From positions 1 through 5,709 of the forward strand of contig CAZBGL010000075.1 in NCBI GenBank assembly GCA_964491375.1: a stretch of 5,709 bases of DNA, in the 5' to 3' direction. Shown here piece by piece: positions 5,297 to 5,709 of the stretch. This DNA comes from CAZBGL01 sp964491375. GTDB taxonomy: Bacteria; Desulfobacterota; Deferrisomatia; Deferrisomatales; Deferrisomataceae. Under the pieces are notes generated by a model, which worked only from the letters and a program-made list of their open reading frames with translations, made no database searches and had not been told where the DNA came from. Position 1 is the first letter of the stretch; every line of letters starts with the position of its first letter. Made by a program: the position numbers and the translations under genes.

Positions 5297-5709
5297 ATGA
5301 CCGGGCGACGGCTCCGGGTACGGTTTGTCGCCGCCATGACGGTCACGGGGGCGGCCTTTTTCGTGCTCCTGGTGCGGTTGGCCTACCTCCAGATCTGGGA
5401 GGGGGCCCGGTACCGGCATCTCAGCGAGAACAACCGGATCCGGCTGGAACGGGTCCCCGCCCCCCGGGGGATGATCCTCGACCGGCGGGGTGAGATCCTG
5501 GCGGACGTGCGCCCTTCGTTCGAAGCCCTGGTGGTGCCCTCGGAGGTTCCGCAGGAGGCCGGGCAGCGAGGACGCTGGCTGGGCGGGCTCTCGGACGTGC
5601 TCGGCATGGAGCCCGAAACGGTGCTCCGGGTGCTCGCGGAGCCCGGCCCACCGGGGTGGCGGCCGCGGGTCCTGAAGCGCAGGCTCTCCCGCCAGGAGAT
5701 GGCCCGGCT
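5297..5709 (+). CDS. mrdA: Penicillin-binding protein 2 (elongation transpeptidase), N-terminal part
   Basis: The first 137 residues are visible and the frame is open at the right edge. PBP2 is the class B transpeptidase that crosslinks lateral-wall peptidoglycan with RodA. Visible parts are a basic N-terminus (MTGRRLRVR), a membrane anchor (about 11-33) and the segment EGARYRHLSENNRIRLERV. The start of the dimerisation/pedestal domain follows with the hallmark PAPRGMILDRRGEILA (54-69), then RPSFEALVVPSEV. The catalytic SxxK, SxN and KTG motifs lie beyond the window. The ATG at 5297 is 1 base after the mreD stop. No good Shine-Dalgarno precedes it (only the tail of mreD), so translation probably depends on ribosomes coming from mreD. 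FtsI/PBP3 shares the fold, but the PAPRG motif and mreBCD context favour PBP2. Confidence 0.95.
   Translation, partial: MTGRRLRVRFVAAMTVTGAAFFVLLVRLAYLQIWEGARYRHLSENNRIRLERVPAPRGMILDRRGEILADVRPSFEALVVPSEVPQEAGQRGRWLGGLSDVLGMEPETVLRVLAEPGPPGWRPRVLKRRLSRQEMAR

Noticed and set aside
1..5709. CRISPR arrays, tRNA/rRNA genes, insertion sequences, toxin-antitoxin or defence modules
   Set aside because: There are no spaced direct repeats, cloverleaf-like regions, transposase frames or flanking inverted repeats. Nearly all bases are taken by recognised T2SS, mre and small-operon genes.

Overview
This is a very GC-rich window (about 70% by eye) from a Gram-negative (diderm) bacterium. It carries two systems that only make sense with an outer membrane and a rod-shaped peptidoglycan wall: the start of a type II secretion (T2SS) locus and the start of a rod-shape (elongasome) locus. 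The GC content, the gspC-gspD order and the small DUF2892-type gene fit a deltaproteobacterial-type lineage (Desulfobacterota/Myxococcota and relatives). That placement is inference; no marker here fixes a genus.

Left part, minus strand, read right to left. A two-gene small operon encodes a 70-residue YgaP/DUF2892-like membrane protein (2639-2427) and a 56-residue four-cysteine protein (2424-2254). The second gene's Shine-Dalgarno contains the first gene's stop codon. A GC-only hairpin covers the end of this pair. A sigma70-like promoter follows (2222-2193), then gspC (2169-1243, inner-membrane coupler with HR and PDZ domains) and gspD (1218 to the left edge, outer-membrane secretin, 406 residues visible). 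GspC's periplasmic HR domain is known to bind the secretin N0 domain, so the two adjacent genes encode direct partners that bridge the periplasm.

Right part, plus strand. A 176-base divergent spacer holds a good promoter with an extended -10 (2743-2772) for mreB (2816-3859). It is followed by mreC (3974-4795), mreD (4792-5295) and the beginning of mrdA/PBP2 (5297 to the right edge). This is the classical mreBCD-mrdA order. MreB filaments are linked by MreC and MreD to the transpeptidase PBP2, which builds the lateral wall. mreC, mreD and mrdA are tightly packed (4-base overlap, then a 1-base gap), which suggests translational coupling. mreB is separated from mreC by 114 bases containing a GC-rich hairpin.

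Most of the window is ordinary core cell biology. The less explained parts are the small membrane/cysteine gene pair between the two loci, a G-quadruplex-like tandem repeat encoding the proline linker of GspC, three eight-G tracts inside mreB and mreC, and the two hairpins. I see no RNA genes, CRISPR arrays, insertion sequences or evidence of a novel defence system. No gene-free stretch exceeds 300 bases.
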